The translations under genes and the position numbers were made by a program. A model generated the notes under the pieces. It made no database searches and had not been told where the DNA came from. It saw only the letters and a program-made list of their open reading frames with translations. Positions 1 through 9,585 of a stretch of DNA of 33,491 nt are shown here, piece by piece. Position 1 is the first letter of the stretch, and the number at the start of each line of letters is the position of its first letter. Origin of the DNA: a gamma proteobacterium symbiont of Ctena orbiculata (GTDB lineage Bacteria > Pseudomonadota > Gammaproteobacteria > Chromatiales > Chromatiaceae); NCBI GenBank assembly GCA_003094535.1, contig NATV01000076.1:1-33491 (forward strand). Direction: 5' to 3'.

Positions 1-43
1 CCTGTTTATCGGGCAAATACACTCCGTTTAGTCGTTTTTAGGA

Positions 44-1267
44 TTATACTTCTTTTTCCAGTTCAAACGCCTCGTGTAATGCGCGCACGCCCAGCTCTAA
101 ATACTTTTCATCGACCACCACGGAAATCTTGATTTCCGATGTGGATATCATTCGGATGTTGATCCCTTCGTTAGCAAGCGCCTCGAACATCTTGCTGGCT
201 ATCCCTGCATGGGAGCGCATACCGACACCCACCAGGGAAATCTTGACAATCTTGTCATCCGCGATCACCTCGCGGGCACCCATTTCTTCGGCGGTCTGCT
301 GCAGAATATCCCTGGCGCGATTGAAGTCGACACGATTTACCGTAAACGTGAAATCGGTGAGCCCGGTGTCGTGGGAGATATTCTGAATGATCATGTCGAC
401 TTCGATATTCTGGCCAGAGACCGGCCCGATGATCTTATGCGCAACACCCGGTTGATCCGGGACACCGAGTATGGTCAGTTTTGCCTCGTCTCGGTTGAAA
501 GCAATACCGGAAATCTTTGCCTGCTCCATGTTCTCTTCCTCAAAGGTAATCAGTGTGCCGTCGCCCGCTTCGAAGCTGGACAGGACACGTAGGGGAACAT
601 TGTATTTGCCTGCGAATTCGACGGCACGAATTTGCAGCACCTTGGAACCGAGACTGGCCATCTCCAGCATCTCCTCAAAGGTGATGCGAGCCAACCGCCT
701 TGCCTTGGGTTCCACTCTGGGATCGGTGGTGTAGACGCCATCGACGTCGGTGTAGATCTGGCACTCGTCAGCCTTGAGCGCGGCTGCCATCGCCACCGCC
801 GTGGTATCCGAGCCGCCACGGCCCAGAGTCGTGATGTGGCCCTGCTCATCCACTCCCTGAAAGCCGGCAACCACAACCACCCGGCCCGCCTCAAGGTCCG
901 CGCGTACACGGGCGGCGTCGATATCACGTATGCGCGCCTTGCTGTAGGCGCTGTCGGTGAGAATATGGACCTGCGCCCCGGTGTAGGAGCGGGCGGGACA
1001 TCCAAATTTATGCAATGCCATGGAAAGCAGGGCAATCGTGACCTGCTCCCCCGTGGACACCAAGACGTCCATCTCCCTTGGATCGGGGGCCTCATCGATC
1101 TCGCCGGCCAGTGCGATCAGGCGGTTGGTTTCACCGGACATTGCAGAGACTACAACGACAACCTGGTCGCCTCTGTCCCTGTAACCTTTTACCTTTTCAG
1201 CGACAGCCGTGATACGCTCGATCGAGCCGACAGAGGTGCCGCCGTATTTTTGCACAATCAGTGCCAT
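44..1267 (-). CDS. lysC: Aspartate kinase (monofunctional, lysine/threonine-sensitive type)
   Basis: Phosphorylates L-aspartate to 4-aspartyl phosphate, the first step towards lysine, threonine, methionine and diaminopimelate. The 407-aa protein has the N-terminal kinase signature KYGGTSVG (residues 7-14), STGEQ (71-75) and the glycine-rich GRGGSDTTA (149-157). Two C-terminal ACT domains follow (about 264-330 and 343-407), the usual place for allosteric feedback. The length is normal for the roughly 400-residue class, which has no fused homoserine dehydrogenase. It lies 113 bp downstream of alaS on the same strand. In many gammaproteobacteria csrA follows, which would fall just outside the window (inference). 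The ATG is preceded by an AAGGG purine stretch and the protein start matches the family. Confidence 0.97.
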   Translation of the reverse strand: MALIVQKYGGTSVGSIERITAVAEKVKGYRDRGDQVVVVVSAMSGETNRLIALAGEIDEAPDPREMDVLVSTGEQVTIALLSMALHKFGCPARSYTGAQVHILTDSAYSKARIRDIDAARVRADLEAGRVVVVAGFQGVDEQGHITTLGRGGSDTTAVAMAAALKADECQIYTDVDGVYTTDPRVEPKARRLARITFEEMLEMASLGSKVLQIRAVEFAGKYNVPLRVLSSFEAGDGTLITFEEENMEQAKISGIAFNRDEAKLTILGVPDQPGVAHKIIGPVSGQNIEVDMIIQNISHDTGLTDFTFTVNRVDFNRARDILQQTAEEMGAREVIADDKIVKISLVGVGMRSHAGIASKMFEALANEGINIRMISTSEIKISVVVDEKYLELGVRALHEAFELEKEV

Positions 1268-1380
1268 CTCAATTCAAAACCCTTAATAAACAGTTGAGCC
1301 TATAAAAAAGTTGCACATTAAACACCAAAGCCGTCCGCAACGGAACCGTATTGCCCCTGTCGTGACTAGGTCGACACAAC

Positions 1381-4014
1381 TCAGCCTATGCCCATTCGTT
1401 CCCTGACCCAGGTCTCGACGACCGCGAGAGCCTGCGGCAGGGCATCGGGATTGCTCCCTCCCGCCTGTGCCATATCGGGGCGACCGCCACCCTTGCCATC
1501 GACCTTCTCCGCCGCCAGTTTCACCAGATCTCCCGCCTTCAGCTGCGCGGTTAGATCCTTGGTTACGCCCGCTACCAGCGAAACCTTACCGCCTGCAACG
1601 GCCGCCAACAGGATAACCGCTGAGCCAAGCTTGTTCTTTAACTGATCCATGGTCTCGCGCAGCGATTTCGCATCGGCGCCGTCCAATGCCGCCGCCAGAA
1701 CGTTCACCTCGCCCACCTTGATGGCGCCCGACGCCAGATCACTGCCGGCGGCGCTGGCGAGTTTTCCCTTCAGCTGCTCCAACTCCTTTTCCAATCGACG
1801 ATTGCGTTCCAGGAGCTGACCCAGTCTATCCTCGATTTCGTCGCGCCCGGACTTGATCATTTCCGCAATCCGCTGCACCCGCTCTTCGTCCGCCTCCATC
1901 CACTCGATGGCGCGTTGACCGGTTACCGCCTCGATGCGGCGAACGCCTGCGGCAATACCGCTCTCCGAAGTGATCTTGAACAGACCGATATCGCCCACCG
2001 CGTTGACATGGGTTCCGCCGCACAACTCGGTGGAAAAATCGCCCATGCTCAAGACCCGCACCTGATCGGCATACTTCTCCCCAAACAGCGCCATGGCCCC
2101 GGAATCCTTGGCCTGATCCAGGGACATGAGTTGCGTATCGACCTGGTGATTGTGTCGAATCTGCCGATTGACCAGCTGTTCAATCATCTGCAGCTGTTCG
2201 CGAGTGATGGGTTCGAAGTGGGAGAAATCGAAACGAAGCCGCTCCGCATCGACCAGCGAACCTTTTTGGGTTACATGGGTGCCCAACTCCTGACGCAGGG
2301 CTGCATGCAACAGATGGGTCGCCGAGTGGTTGAGTGCGGTGGCTTCGCGGGTATAGGCGTTGACCTGTGCCGTCACCTTGTCGCCCACCGCGAGTGAGCC
2401 CTCCTCGAGCTTGCCGATGTGGGCGTAGTGTTCTCCACCCTGTTTCTGGGTATCCTCCACCTCGAACAGCAGTCCCCCTCCCTCGAAGACACCCTGATCG
2501 CCCACCTGGCCGCCGGACTCGGCATAGAAGGGCGTGTTATCCAGAAACACCATGCCCGACTCCCCCTGCTGCAGGGTTGGGACCGCCTCGCCATCCCGTA
2601 GAATGGCAACGACCTGCCCCTGATCCTCGAGCCGGTCATAGCCGGAAAACGCCGTCTCCCCTTCCAGCTCCAGATCCACGCTTTGCGCCGTCCCGAACTG
2701 ACTCGCTGCCTGGGCGCGCTCACGCTGTGCCGCCATTGCCGCATCAAAGCCTGACTGGTCGATGGTCAATTCGCGTTCACGGGCAATATCCGCGGTCAGA
2801 TCCCTGGGAAAACCGTAGGTATCATAGAGCTTGAAGACGATTTCTCCGGGAATGGTCTTGCCATCGAGTTCCGAGATCGTCTCCTCGAGTATCTTCATGC
2901 CCTGCTCAAGGGTCTGGGCAAATCGCTCCTCTTCCAGGCGCAGCACCTTTTCAACCTGGGAGCGCTGAGCCGGGAGCTCCGGATAGGCCGCCCCCATCTC
3001 GTCACATAGCGCGCCGACGAGTTTGTGGAAGAACGGTTCCTTTACCCCGAGCATATAGCCGTGGCGAATGGCGCGGCGGATAATTCGCCGTAACACGTAA
3101 CCGCGGCCCTCATTGGATGGCAGGACACCATCGACGATGAGAAAGGCGCAGGAACGAATATGGTCGGCGATGACCCGCAGCGATTTCTCTTCGAGATTGC
3201 CGCATCCGGTGAGCTTGGCCGCGGTCTCTATGAGATGGACGAAGAGATCGATCTCGTAGTTGCTGTGAACATCCTGCAGCACGGCAGCCAGGCGCTCCAG
3301 CCCCATTCCAGTATCAACAGACGGTTTCGGCAACGCTGTCAGGACGCCATCGCTATCCCGGTTGTATTGCATGAAGACCAGGTTCCAGATCTCGATATAG
3401 CGATCGCCATCCTCTTCCGCGGTGCCGGGTGGACCACCCCAGATCCCCTCGCCATGGTCGTAGAAGATCTCCGAGCAGGGGCCGCAGGGGCCGGTATCCC
3501 CCATTGACCAGAAGTTGTCGCTCTCATAGCGTTTACCGCCAGGCTTGTCGCCAATCCTTGTAAAACGGCTTTTATCGATGCCGATCTCGTCGAGCCAGAT
3601 CTGCGCCGCCTCGTCATCCTCCTGGTAGACGGTCACCCACAGCTTATGCGGCGGCAGACCGATGGTTTCGGTAAGAAACCCCCAGGCGAATTTGATGGCA
3701 TCGCGCTTGAAGTAGTCGCCGAAGCTGAAATTGCCCAACATTTCGAAAAAGGTGTGGTGACGAGCGGTGTAACCCACATTCTCCAGATCGTTGTGCTTTC
3801 CACCTGCGCGTACACAGCGCTGGGAACTCGCCGCTCGCTGATAGCCGCGCTTCTCACGACCGAGAAATAGGTCCTTGAACTGCACCATACCGGCGTTGGT
3901 GAAGAGCAGGGTCGGATCGTTCTGCGGCACCAGAGGGCTGCTGGCAACCACTTCATGGCCATGTTCGGCAAAATAGTCCAGAAAGGCTTTACGTATATCG
4001 GCGCTGGTTTTCAT
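1381..4014 (-). CDS. alaS: Alanyl-tRNA synthetase
   Basis: Charges tRNA-Ala with alanine in the cytoplasm and edits mischarged Ser and Gly. The 877-aa protein is full length for bacterial AlaRS. The class II catalytic core shows the [17 protein letters not shown] stretch (about 86-102), [12 protein letters not shown] (171-182) and [10 protein letters not shown] (233-242). The editing domain carries HSATHLLHA and, further on, CGGTHV, which provide the zinc ligands. The C-terminal region has a charged coiled-coil-like part and a glycine-rich [12 protein letters not shown] segment typical of the C-Ala domain. It lies downstream of recA-recX, a common gammaproteobacterial order. No strong Shine-Dalgarno sequence is visible before the ATG, but the N-terminus [15 protein letters not shown] fits the family start. 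Confidence 0.98.
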   Translation of the reverse strand: MKTSADIRKAFLDYFAEHGHEVVASSPLVPQNDPTLLFTNAGMVQFKDLFLGREKRGYQRAASSQRCVRAGGKHNDLENVGYTARHHTFFEMLGNFSFGDYFKRDAIKFAWGFLTETIGLPPHKLWVTVYQEDDEAAQIWLDEIGIDKSRFTRIGDKPGGKRYESDNFWSMGDTGPCGPCSEIFYDHGEGIWGGPPGTAEEDGDRYIEIWNLVFMQYNRDSDGVLTALPKPSVDTGMGLERLAAVLQDVHSNYEIDLFVHLIETAAKLTGCGNLEEKSLRVIADHIRSCAFLIVDGVLPSNEGRGYVLRRIIRRAIRHGYMLGVKEPFFHKLVGALCDEMGAAYPELPAQRSQVEKVLRLEEERFAQTLEQGMKILEETISELDGKTIPGEIVFKLYDTYGFPRDLTADIARERELTIDQSGFDAAMAAQRERAQAASQFGTAQSVDLELEGETAFSGYDRLEDQGQVVAILRDGEAVPTLQQGESGMVFLDNTPFYAESGGQVGDQGVFEGGGLLFEVEDTQKQGGEHYAHIGKLEEGSLAVGDKVTAQVNAYTREATALNHSATHLLHAALRQELGTHVTQKGSLVDAERLRFDFSHFEPITREQLQMIEQLVNRQIRHNHQVDTQLMSLDQAKDSGAMALFGEKYADQVRVLSMGDFSTELCGGTHVNAVGDIGLFKITSESGIAAGVRRIEAVTGQRAIEWMEADEERVQRIAEMIKSGRDEIEDRLGQLLERNRRLEKELEQLKGKLASAAGSDLASGAIKVGEVNVLAAALDGADAKSLRETMDQLKNKLGSAVILLAAVAGGKVSLVAGVTKDLTAQLKAGDLVKLAAEKVDGKGGGRPDMAQAGGSNPDALPQALAVVETWVRERMGIG

Positions 4015-4067
4015 ATTGGGGGAAAATTAACCGCGAAAACAAACCGTAAAAGATAGCAGGATCGGAG

Positions 4068-4103
4068 AAAAAAAGCCCGTTTTGGTTACATCAATCGAGC
4101 CTC
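4068..4103 (-). terminator. Weak intrinsic-terminator-like hairpin between recX and alaS
   Basis: Read on the minus strand, an AGAGGCTCG arm can pair (with G-U wobbles) with CGGGCTTTT across a 16-nt loop, and a run of seven T follows. It sits 128 nt after the recX stop and about 55 nt before the alaS start. It could end the recA-recX transcript or act in the alaS leader. The stem is wobble-rich and the loop long, so this is a tentative call. Confidence 0.3.
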
Positions 4104-4230
4104 TTCCAGGCGCTCTCTATTCAGCATGTCCGGCCAACCCTGGAATCGTTCGAGGTGGAGCGCGCAAACCGACATCCCGAACCGATTTGTGGATGCAGGC
4201 CAAAGCACCTGGATACCGGCAATTCGGGGA

Positions 4231-4629
4231 TCAATCGAAGAGAAAGTTACGGATCAATTCACTTGGGAAGCCCCGGTATTCGAGAAACCGTGCCTGTTTT
4301 GCCAGTGACTTCCGGTCTCTAGCCGGTTCCGTCCCATACTTTGCATCATGGACCTGTTGCAACAGTGAAGGCCACAAATCAACATAGGCCTCTAGCTGAC
4401 GTTCGATCACCGATTCATCGATTCCGCGCTCGCGCAGCTCGGCCCTGATACGTATCGGACCGCTGCCTCTCTCGGTCCGGCTGGCGATATAGTTATCGGT
4501 GTAGCGGTCATCGCTCTGCAGACCGGATCCGGCCAGCTGAGCTATCACGCTTTCGATACCGCTCTCATCGAAACCGCGGGAGCGCAGCTTTAGCTGCAAC
4601 TCCCGCTGCGAATGCTCCCTTTGGGTCAA
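4231..4629 (-). CDS. recX: RecA regulatory protein RecX
   Basis: RecX binds RecA filaments and modulates recombinase activity. The 132-aa reading has the family's three-helix repeats: QREHSQRELQLKLRSRGF near the N-terminus, a middle DDRYTDNYIASRTERGSGP segment, and a C-terminal ARFLEYRGFPSELIRNFL tail. It follows recA on the same strand, the classic arrangement. The start is uncertain. The only standard start codon in this open frame is TTG at 4629, but family-like residues (AAAIRLL) are encoded just upstream. The frame opens at a CTG (4675-4677) overlapping the recA stop, with GAGG seven nt before it. Starting there would give 148 aa, nearer the usual length of about 150. A coordinate ending at 4677 is therefore a serious alternative. 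Confidence 0.9.
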   Translation of the reverse strand: MTQREHSQRELQLKLRSRGFDESGIESVIAQLAGSGLQSDDRYTDNYIASRTERGSGPIRIRAELRERGIDESVIERQLEAYVDLWPSLLQQVHDAKYGTEPARDRKSLAKQARFLEYRGFPSELIRNFLFD

Positions 4630-4673
4630 CAGCCGGATCGCTGCCGCCTCGATCTCCTTGGTATCGTCCCCGT

Positions 4674-5702
4674 TCAGGCTTCAGCCTCGGCAAGCGCTTC
4701 TTCACCCTCCTGAGAGGGCAGCAGCTCGTCGCGGATGCGGGACTCGATCGCCGTGGCGATATCGGGATTCTCCTTGAGAAAGTTGCGCACGTTCTCTTTG
4801 CCCTGGCCGATGCGGTCACCGTTGTAGCTGTACCAGGCACCCGACTTGTCGACAATGCCCTGCTGTACGCCCAGTTCGATGATCTCGCCCTCGTGGGAGA
4901 TGCCCTCGCCATAGAGGATCTCAAACTGCACCTGTTTGAAGGGAGGGGCGACCTTGTTTTTCACAACCTTGACCCGGGTGTCGTTGCCGACCACCTCTTC
5001 GCCCTTCTTGATCGCACCGATGCGGCGAATATCGAGACGCACGGATGAATAGAACTTCAGCGCATTGCCGCCGGTGGTGGTTTCGGGATTGCCGAACATC
5101 ACGCCGATCTTCATACGGATCTGGTTGATGAAGATCACCAGGCAGTTGGTGCGCTTGATATTGGCGGTCAGCTTACGCAGCGCCTGGGACATCAGTCGCG
5201 CCTGCAGGCCGACATGGGAATCCCCCATATCGCCTTCGATCTCCGCCTTCGGGGTCAGCGCCGCCACGGAATCGATAACCACCACGTCCACCGCGCCGGA
5301 ACGCACAAGCATGTCGGTGATCTCCAGGGCCTGCTCGCCGGTATCGGGCTGCGACACAAGCAACTCATCCACATTGACGCCCAACTTCTCGGCATACTGC
5401 GGATCGAGTGCATGTTCTGCATCGATGAAGGCGGCGGTGCCTCCCATCTTCTGCGCTTCCGCAACGACCTGCAGGGTCAGCGTGGTCTTGCCTGAAGATT
5501 CCGGTCCATAGATCTCCACAACGCGACCTTTCGGCAGTCCGCCGATGCCCAGCGCGATGTCGAGGCTCAGGGAACCGGTAGAGATTGCATCGATGTTGCG
5601 AACTGCGCTGGCGTCACCCATCCGCATCACGGATCCCTTACCGAACTGTTTCTCAATCTGCCCCAGGGCGGCGCTTAGTGCTTTGGCACGGTTTTCATCC
5701 AT
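4674..5702 (-). CDS. recA: Recombinase RecA
   Basis: ATP-dependent strand-exchange protein for homologous recombination and coprotease for LexA. The N-terminus [20 protein letters not shown] is the standard gammaproteobacterial one. Walker [10 protein letters not shown] lies at about residues 66-74, followed by the conserved [18 protein letters not shown] and [20 protein letters not shown] stretches. I chose the ATG at 5702 (342 aa) over the in-frame ATG at 5717. GAGG lies eight nt before 5702, it gives the canonical N-terminus, and no Shine-Dalgarno sequence precedes 5717. The acidic C-terminal tail ([12 protein letters not shown]) is typical. I see no CTGT-N8-ACAG LexA box in the 240 bp upstream. 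Confidence 0.98.
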   Translation of the reverse strand: MDENRAKALSAALGQIEKQFGKGSVMRMGDASAVRNIDAISTGSLSLDIALGIGGLPKGRVVEIYGPESSGKTTLTLQVVAEAQKMGGTAAFIDAEHALDPQYAEKLGVNVDELLVSQPDTGEQALEITDMLVRSGAVDVVVIDSVAALTPKAEIEGDMGDSHVGLQARLMSQALRKLTANIKRTNCLVIFINQIRMKIGVMFGNPETTTGGNALKFYSSVRLDIRRIGAIKKGEEVVGNDTRVKVVKNKVAPPFKQVQFEILYGEGISHEGEIIELGVQQGIVDKSGAWYSYNGDRIGQGKENVRNFLKENPDIATAIESRIRDELLPSQEGEEALAEAEA

Positions 5703-5740
5703 TCGGTCAATCCTCATCAGTTGAATTTAAGCTAAACGCC

Positions 5741-5754
5741 GGGCATCCCTGCCC
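5741..5754. repeat. Small hairpin with ATCCCT loop upstream of recA
   Basis: GGGC pairs with GCCC across an ATCCCT loop, about 40 nt upstream of the recA start. The loop matches those of the two larger foldback elements at 28123-28232 and 29692-29786 (there read as AGGGAT or ATCCCT). No long flanking arms are visible here, so it may be a degenerate family member or chance. Confidence 0.35.
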
Positions 5755-5943
5755 AGCGCTCGGTCATCAAGGGTTGAAATTATCACATAGCCACAGGCTC
5801 ACGTCATGAGTCGATGCACGGGGTTTTTCGTCTATTGGCACTCGAGTAATTTCTTAAGAAAAATGGATATTCTCAATGAAATCGAGTTGTTATATTCACC
5901 ACTTAGAGACGTATTTAAATAGAGCCGAGATTGAGAGGGAGCA

Positions 5944-7164
5944 TTATGAGCCTTCCGCTCTCTCCACAGCAGCCACAGGGCGATCAGGCAGCGGTTTGCG
6001 ACTGCCCAGCCAAAGGGTGATGCCAAAGGTGATACAGAGAACGATCAAGGAGCCGAAGATCACACCCTCCCACCGGGCCCAGCGCCAGAAGGGTTCCAGA
6101 TAGAGCCCCCCCAGGGTCGCACCTGCATAGTAGAACATGAGATAGAGCGAAGTGGCGCTGGCGCGGGCGGATCGGGCATGCCCCGTGACCCAACCCGCGG
6201 CCAGTGAGTGGGTGAAGAAAAAGCCGCAGGCATTGATGAAAAAACCGGCGACGATCAGAACCAGGTTGGGTGCCAGGGTTAACAGGGTGCCGCTCATAAA
6301 GAGCAGGATGCCCACTGCCATTGCCCCGGTTTGCGAACGGTTCCGCACCAGTCGTCCGGAAACAGAGGCGGCCAGGGTGCCGGTCAGGTAGGTGAGAAAG
6401 AACAGTCCCAGCCAGCCGGAAGAGAGGCGGTAGGGCGCATCCGCCAGCACATAAGTGATATAGCTGTATTGGTTGACAAAGATAAAGAAGTTGAGTCCGC
6501 CGATGAAACAGGCAGCGAGAATCATCGGATTGCGCAGGTGAAGAACGAGATCGGATCCCATCTGGCGGAATCGAAACGGCCTCGGCTGAAAACGCCTTGA
6601 TGCAGGCAACAGCCAATAGACCAGCAACAGACAGATCAGGTCAAACGCACCGAGGAAAAGGAAGCTGCTCCGCCATCCCCACTCGGCGGCAACCACACCG
6701 CTGACCAATCGACCGCTGACACCCCCCAATGAGTTGGCACCGATATAGAGCCCGACCGCCACCAACATAGCCTTGGATTCGAACTCCTCACCCATATAGG
6801 CCAAGGCGGCCGCAGGCAGCCCGGCGATCAGGACCCCCTGGATAGATCGCAGAATCAACAGATCTGTGTAGTCCACGGCGAATGCGGTGGCGGTGGTGAC
6901 CAGACAGAGTAACAGCAGAGTGGTGAGGATAACCGCCCGGCGTCCGATGGCATCGGAGAGCGGGCCGAAAAAGAGCAGGCACACCCCCAGGGAGAGGGTA
7001 GCGACGGAGAGACTCAGGGTCGCCTCCAGGGAGTCGATATCGAATGCCTCACGTAGCGCAGGCAGCAGGGGCTGGGTGATATAGAGATTGCTGAAGACCA
7101 TCACCGAGCCGATGCAGAGTGCCAGGGTGGCGTACCAGAATGGCCTTGTGTTTGACTCAATCAT
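5944..7164 (-). CDS. MFS transporter, drug/sugar efflux type (YnfM-like)
   Basis: A predicted 12-helix inner-membrane major facilitator transporter, 406 aa from the ATG at 7164. The N-terminal half has NLYITQPLLPALREAF and, after TM2, the loop FFGPLSDAIGRR, which matches the MFS motif A pattern G-x-L-S-D-x-x-G-R-R. Alternating hydrophobic helices continue to a basic tail (GSRKPLPDRP). It resembles the YnfM/arabinose-efflux group; the substrate cannot be read from sequence. It is divergent from a LysR gene, as E. coli ynfM is from ynfL, so the regulator probably controls it. The open frame extends to 7251, but the extension is not hydrophobic, overlaps the regulator's promoter, and MIESNTRPFWYATLAL looks like the natural start. 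No good Shine-Dalgarno sequence adjoins it. Confidence 0.88.
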   Translation of the reverse strand: MIESNTRPFWYATLALCIGSVMVFSNLYITQPLLPALREAFDIDSLEATLSLSVATLSLGVCLLFFGPLSDAIGRRAVILTTLLLLCLVTTATAFAVDYTDLLILRSIQGVLIAGLPAAALAYMGEEFESKAMLVAVGLYIGANSLGGVSGRLVSGVVAAEWGWRSSFLFLGAFDLICLLLVYWLLPASRRFQPRPFRFRQMGSDLVLHLRNPMILAACFIGGLNFFIFVNQYSYITYVLADAPYRLSSGWLGLFFLTYLTGTLAASVSGRLVRNRSQTGAMAVGILLFMSGTLLTLAPNLVLIVAGFFINACGFFFTHSLAAGWVTGHARSARASATSLYLMFYYAGATLGGLYLEPFWRWARWEGVIFGSLIVLCITFGITLWLGSRKPLPDRPVAAVERAEGS

Positions 7165-7195
7165 CGATGGTTGAACCCGGATCGGCTGAGGTCTG

Positions 7196-7223
7196 TTGAG
7201 CCTAACTCCTTTCAAGCTATAAT
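7196..7223 (+). promoter_or_regulatory. Sigma-70-like promoter for the LysR gene
   Basis: TTGAGC (7196-7201) and a perfect TATAAT (7218-7223) are separated by 16 nt. This would start transcription near 7230, about 30 nt before the regulator's ATG. It lies in the divergent region between the transporter and regulator genes. Confidence 0.45.
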
Positions 7224-7252
7224 GAAAATATATAAAATATATTGATATCATT
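7221..7252. promoter_or_regulatory. AT-rich imperfect palindrome, candidate LysR operator
   Basis: A 32-nt A/T-rich segment begins AATGA and ends TCATT, with ATATAT-AAA-ATATAT inside. It overlaps the start region expected for the regulator's transcript. LysR proteins usually bind dyads with a T-N11-A core in such divergent regions, so this is a plausible operator for autoregulation and transporter control. No direct evidence supports binding. Confidence 0.3.
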
Positions 7253-7262
7253 CGATTTTATT

Positions 7263-8159
7263 ATGGACATACGACATCTGAGATACTTCATGGCCATATG
7301 CCAGCACGGCGGTTTCACCGCAGCGGCCCGTCAACTCCATATCGCCCAGCCCGCGATCAGTATCGCCATGCGCAAGCTCGAGGCGGAATTGAACCTCACC
7401 CTGCTCCACCGCGGCGAGCGTCAGATCACTCCAACCATCGAAGGTGAAATGCTGCTGGCGCATGCCAAGCGCATACTCGAAATGACAGAGGCCGCCGAGT
7501 TGGAGATGGAGGAACTTCGCGGGCTCACCAAGGGAGAGGTGCGCATCGGCATCCCAAGCATGCTGGGCTCCTACTACTTCCCGCCAATTCTGATGGGCTT
7601 CAAGCATCGCTATCCGGAGCTACGCCTATCAGTCTATGAAGAGGGCACCCGCCGTCTGCAGGAGATGATACGGGTCGGTGAACTCGACCTCGGGGTGGTG
7701 GTGGCGGATGCCCCCCCGGAGGATCTTGAGACCCGTCTGCTGACCCGTGAAGAGATGGTCGCCTGTGTACCCGAGGCTCATCCCCTTGCGCCAAGGGAGA
7801 AGCTATCCATGGAGGAGTTTTTCAGCCATGAACTGGTTGTCTTCAAAACCGGCTATTTCCTGCGTGAGTTTATCGATCGCTACAGCCTGAGCCATGAACT
7901 GTCGCCGAAAATCGCCTTTGAAACCAACCTGATTCCACTCACCAAGGCGATCGTGCGCCAGGGTTTCGGTATCACCACCTTTCTGCGCATGGTGATAGAT
8001 CAGGATGCGCAGGAGGACCTGGTGGCCATTCCCTTCGACGAGCCGGTATTCCTCGATCTCTCCCTGGCCTGGAAGAAAGGGGGCTATCTGTCACGGGCAA
8101 ACCGGGCCTTCGTCGACTATGTCCTGAGCGAGACCGGAAACCAAAGTTCTAGGGTATAA
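7263..8159 (+). CDS. LysR-family transcriptional regulator
   Basis: A 298-aa DNA-binding regulator. The N-terminus MDIRHLRYFMAICQHGGF leads into the LysR winged helix-turn-helix (about residues 1-60, with ARQLHIAQPAISIAMRKLE as the recognition region). A linker helix follows, then a periplasmic-binding-protein-like effector domain beginning near GEVRIGIPSMLGSYYF (about residue 88). Length is typical. The open frame runs back to 7242, but MDIRHLRYF is the usual family start. It is divergent from the MFS transporter, which suggests it controls that gene and itself. The riboflavin synthase gene follows 166 bp downstream on the same strand and may or may not be cotranscribed. The effector is unknown. 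Confidence 0.93.
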   Translation: MDIRHLRYFMAICQHGGFTAAARQLHIAQPAISIAMRKLEAELNLTLLHRGERQITPTIEGEMLLAHAKRILEMTEAAELEMEELRGLTKGEVRIGIPSMLGSYYFPPILMGFKHRYPELRLSVYEEGTRRLQEMIRVGELDLGVVVADAPPEDLETRLLTREEMVACVPEAHPLAPREKLSMEEFFSHELVVFKTGYFLREFIDRYSLSHELSPKIAFETNLIPLTKAIVRQGFGITTFLRMVIDQDAQEDLVAIPFDEPVFLDLSLAWKKGGYLSRANRAFVDYVLSETGNQSSRV

Positions 8160-8325
8160 AAATCCACTTCACCCTACATCTATCCCAATAGCTATTGAAA
8201 AGAAACCTAAAGGATTGTGAACGAAGCGAACACATCAACTCAAAACTTCTTGAACACACGGGCCATCGAATCGCTTGCCGAGTATAATGACCAACCAGTC
8301 ACAGGCTAACCAATTCACTAGCGAT

Positions 8326-8958
8326 ATGTTCACAGGTATTGTTCAAGGGACGGCTGAGGTTGTCCACATCCTACAGAAAGAGGCATTCCGCACCCATCGG
8401 ATACGCATGCCGGAGAGTGCATTGGCGGGCCTGGTACCCGGTGCATCCGTGGCGCACAACGGCTGTTGCCTGACCGTGACCCGCATCGCGGGTGATCTCG
8501 TCGACTTCGATCTGATGCAGGAGACCCTGAGCGTAACCAATCTTGGGGAGCTCAAGACCGGGGACCGCATCAACTTCGAACGCGCCGCCCGTTTCGGGGA
8601 CGAAATTGGCGGCCACGCCATGTCCGGTCACATCCTCTGCACCGCCGAGGTGGTGGACATCGTCAGCAGCGAGAACAACTACCAGGTACGATTCCAACTG
8701 CCAACCCAGTGGCGCCGCTATATCTTTACCAAGGGCTATATCGGTATCGACGGCATCAGTCTCACCATCGGCCGGGTGGACGATGATCAGTTTGAGGTCA
8801 ACCTGATTCCAGAAACCCTGCAGCGCACCAACATCGCCAGCCGCAGGATCGGCGACCGGGTGAATCTCGAAATCGACCCGCAGACCCAGGCAATCGTCGA
8901 CACCGTGACCAATCTGCTGCCGGATCTGCTGCAGCGGCTGGATCTGGAAAACCATTGA
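8326..8958 (+). CDS. ribE: Riboflavin synthase, alpha chain
   Basis: Dismutates two 6,7-dimethyl-8-ribityllumazines to riboflavin and the pyrimidinedione precursor, the last step of riboflavin synthesis. The protein starts MFTGIVQG, the diagnostic N-terminus, and has the expected two lumazine-binding repeats: [11 protein letters not shown] with [12 protein letters not shown] in the first, and [12 protein letters not shown] with NLIPETL in the second. The C-terminal [15 protein letters not shown] helix is also typical. From MFTGIVQG it is 210 aa, the normal size. In-frame upstream starts at 8275 (TTG) and 8287 (ATG) exist, but the extra 13-17 residues are not family-like. It stands apart from any ribD/ribBA/ribH cluster in this window, as does the E. 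coli riboflavin synthase gene. Confidence 0.95.
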   Translation: MFTGIVQGTAEVVHILQKEAFRTHRIRMPESALAGLVPGASVAHNGCCLTVTRIAGDLVDFDLMQETLSVTNLGELKTGDRINFERAARFGDEIGGHAMSGHILCTAEVVDIVSSENNYQVRFQLPTQWRRYIFTKGYIGIDGISLTIGRVDDDQFEVNLIPETLQRTNIASRRIGDRVNLEIDPQTQAIVDTVTNLLPDLLQRLDLENH

Positions 8959-9003
8959 ACTACGACGCTGTAGGCGCTTCCACACTGCATGCTTGAAAAA
9001 GCA

Positions 9004-9155
9004 AACCGCAAATAAACGCAAATTAAAACCATCCTTCTGTAATGGAAAAAATCCCTCAATAAAAAATCTTGTGAGAAACCGCCACATCGGCAGGTCCATC
9101 CATATGAAGTGATTGCAGTGTACAATCACCAGACTATTAGCGTAAATTTGCGGTG
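9004..9155. repeat. Foldback intergenic repeat, copy A
   Basis: This fills most of the gap between ribE and the cupin gene. The left arm ACCGCAAATAAACGCAAAT (from 9005) and the right arm ATTAGCGTAAATTTGCGGT (9136-9154) are inverted repeats matching at 16 of 19 positions, with about 110 nt of AT-rich sequence between. The same arm recurs at 13494-13612 and 13885-13981. A partial extra arm (GTTTGCGGATTGAATGAAT) follows at about 9166. No coding potential or recombinase signal is seen inside. Confidence 0.65.
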
Positions 9156-9252
9156 ATTGGCATCCGTTTGCGGATTGAATGAATGCCAAATTAATTGATG
9201 GGATTCACCATATTCATCCAGACAATTCCAGTTTTTAGCAGAGAGGTGCCCC

Positions 9253-9576
9253 ATGCAGATCGAACATTGGGACGAAACAGTCGACGGTGAAATCAGTGAA
9301 TCGGCCATGCGTGACAAGCTCGAGGCCCTTGGCTATCGTGTCACCCGTTATATCTATCCACCGGGCACCTATTTTCCTCCCCACGAACATGCCGTCGACA
9401 AGATAGACGGGGTTCTGTCGGGGCGCTTCAGAATGAGCATGGGTAACCGCTCCGTGATTCTCGAAACCGGTGACACCCTGCATATCCCCAGGGGTGCCGT
9501 CCACTCCGCCGAGGTCGTCGGCGAGCAACCCGTAATCAGCCTGGATGCGATCAAAGAGGCGTTTGGCGGAGAATAG
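9253..9576 (+). CDS. Small cupin-domain protein
   Basis: A 107-aa single-domain cupin. Motif 1 is PPGTYFPPHEHAVDKIDGVLSG (roughly residues 36-57; His48 and His50 are metal-ligand candidates). Motif 2 is GDTLHIPRGAVHSAEV (about 74-89, with His85). Such domains fold as a small beta-barrel and often bind a metal; the reaction or ligand is unknown. An AGAGAGG Shine-Dalgarno sequence lies 6 nt before the ATG. It is followed after 9 bp by the adenylyltransferase gene on the same strand, so the two are probably cotranscribed. No signal peptide, so likely cytoplasmic. Confidence 0.85.
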   Translation: MQIEHWDETVDGEISESAMRDKLEALGYRVTRYIYPPGTYFPPHEHAVDKIDGVLSGRFRMSMGNRSVILETGDTLHIPRGAVHSAEVVGEQPVISLDAIKEAFGGE

Positions 9577-9585
9577 TCTGCTGCC

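Noticed and set aside
8371-9189. 272-aa minus-strand open frame over ribE
   Set aside because: Antisense to a complete riboflavin synthase gene and running through a foldback repeat; no ribosome binding site or recognisable domain.
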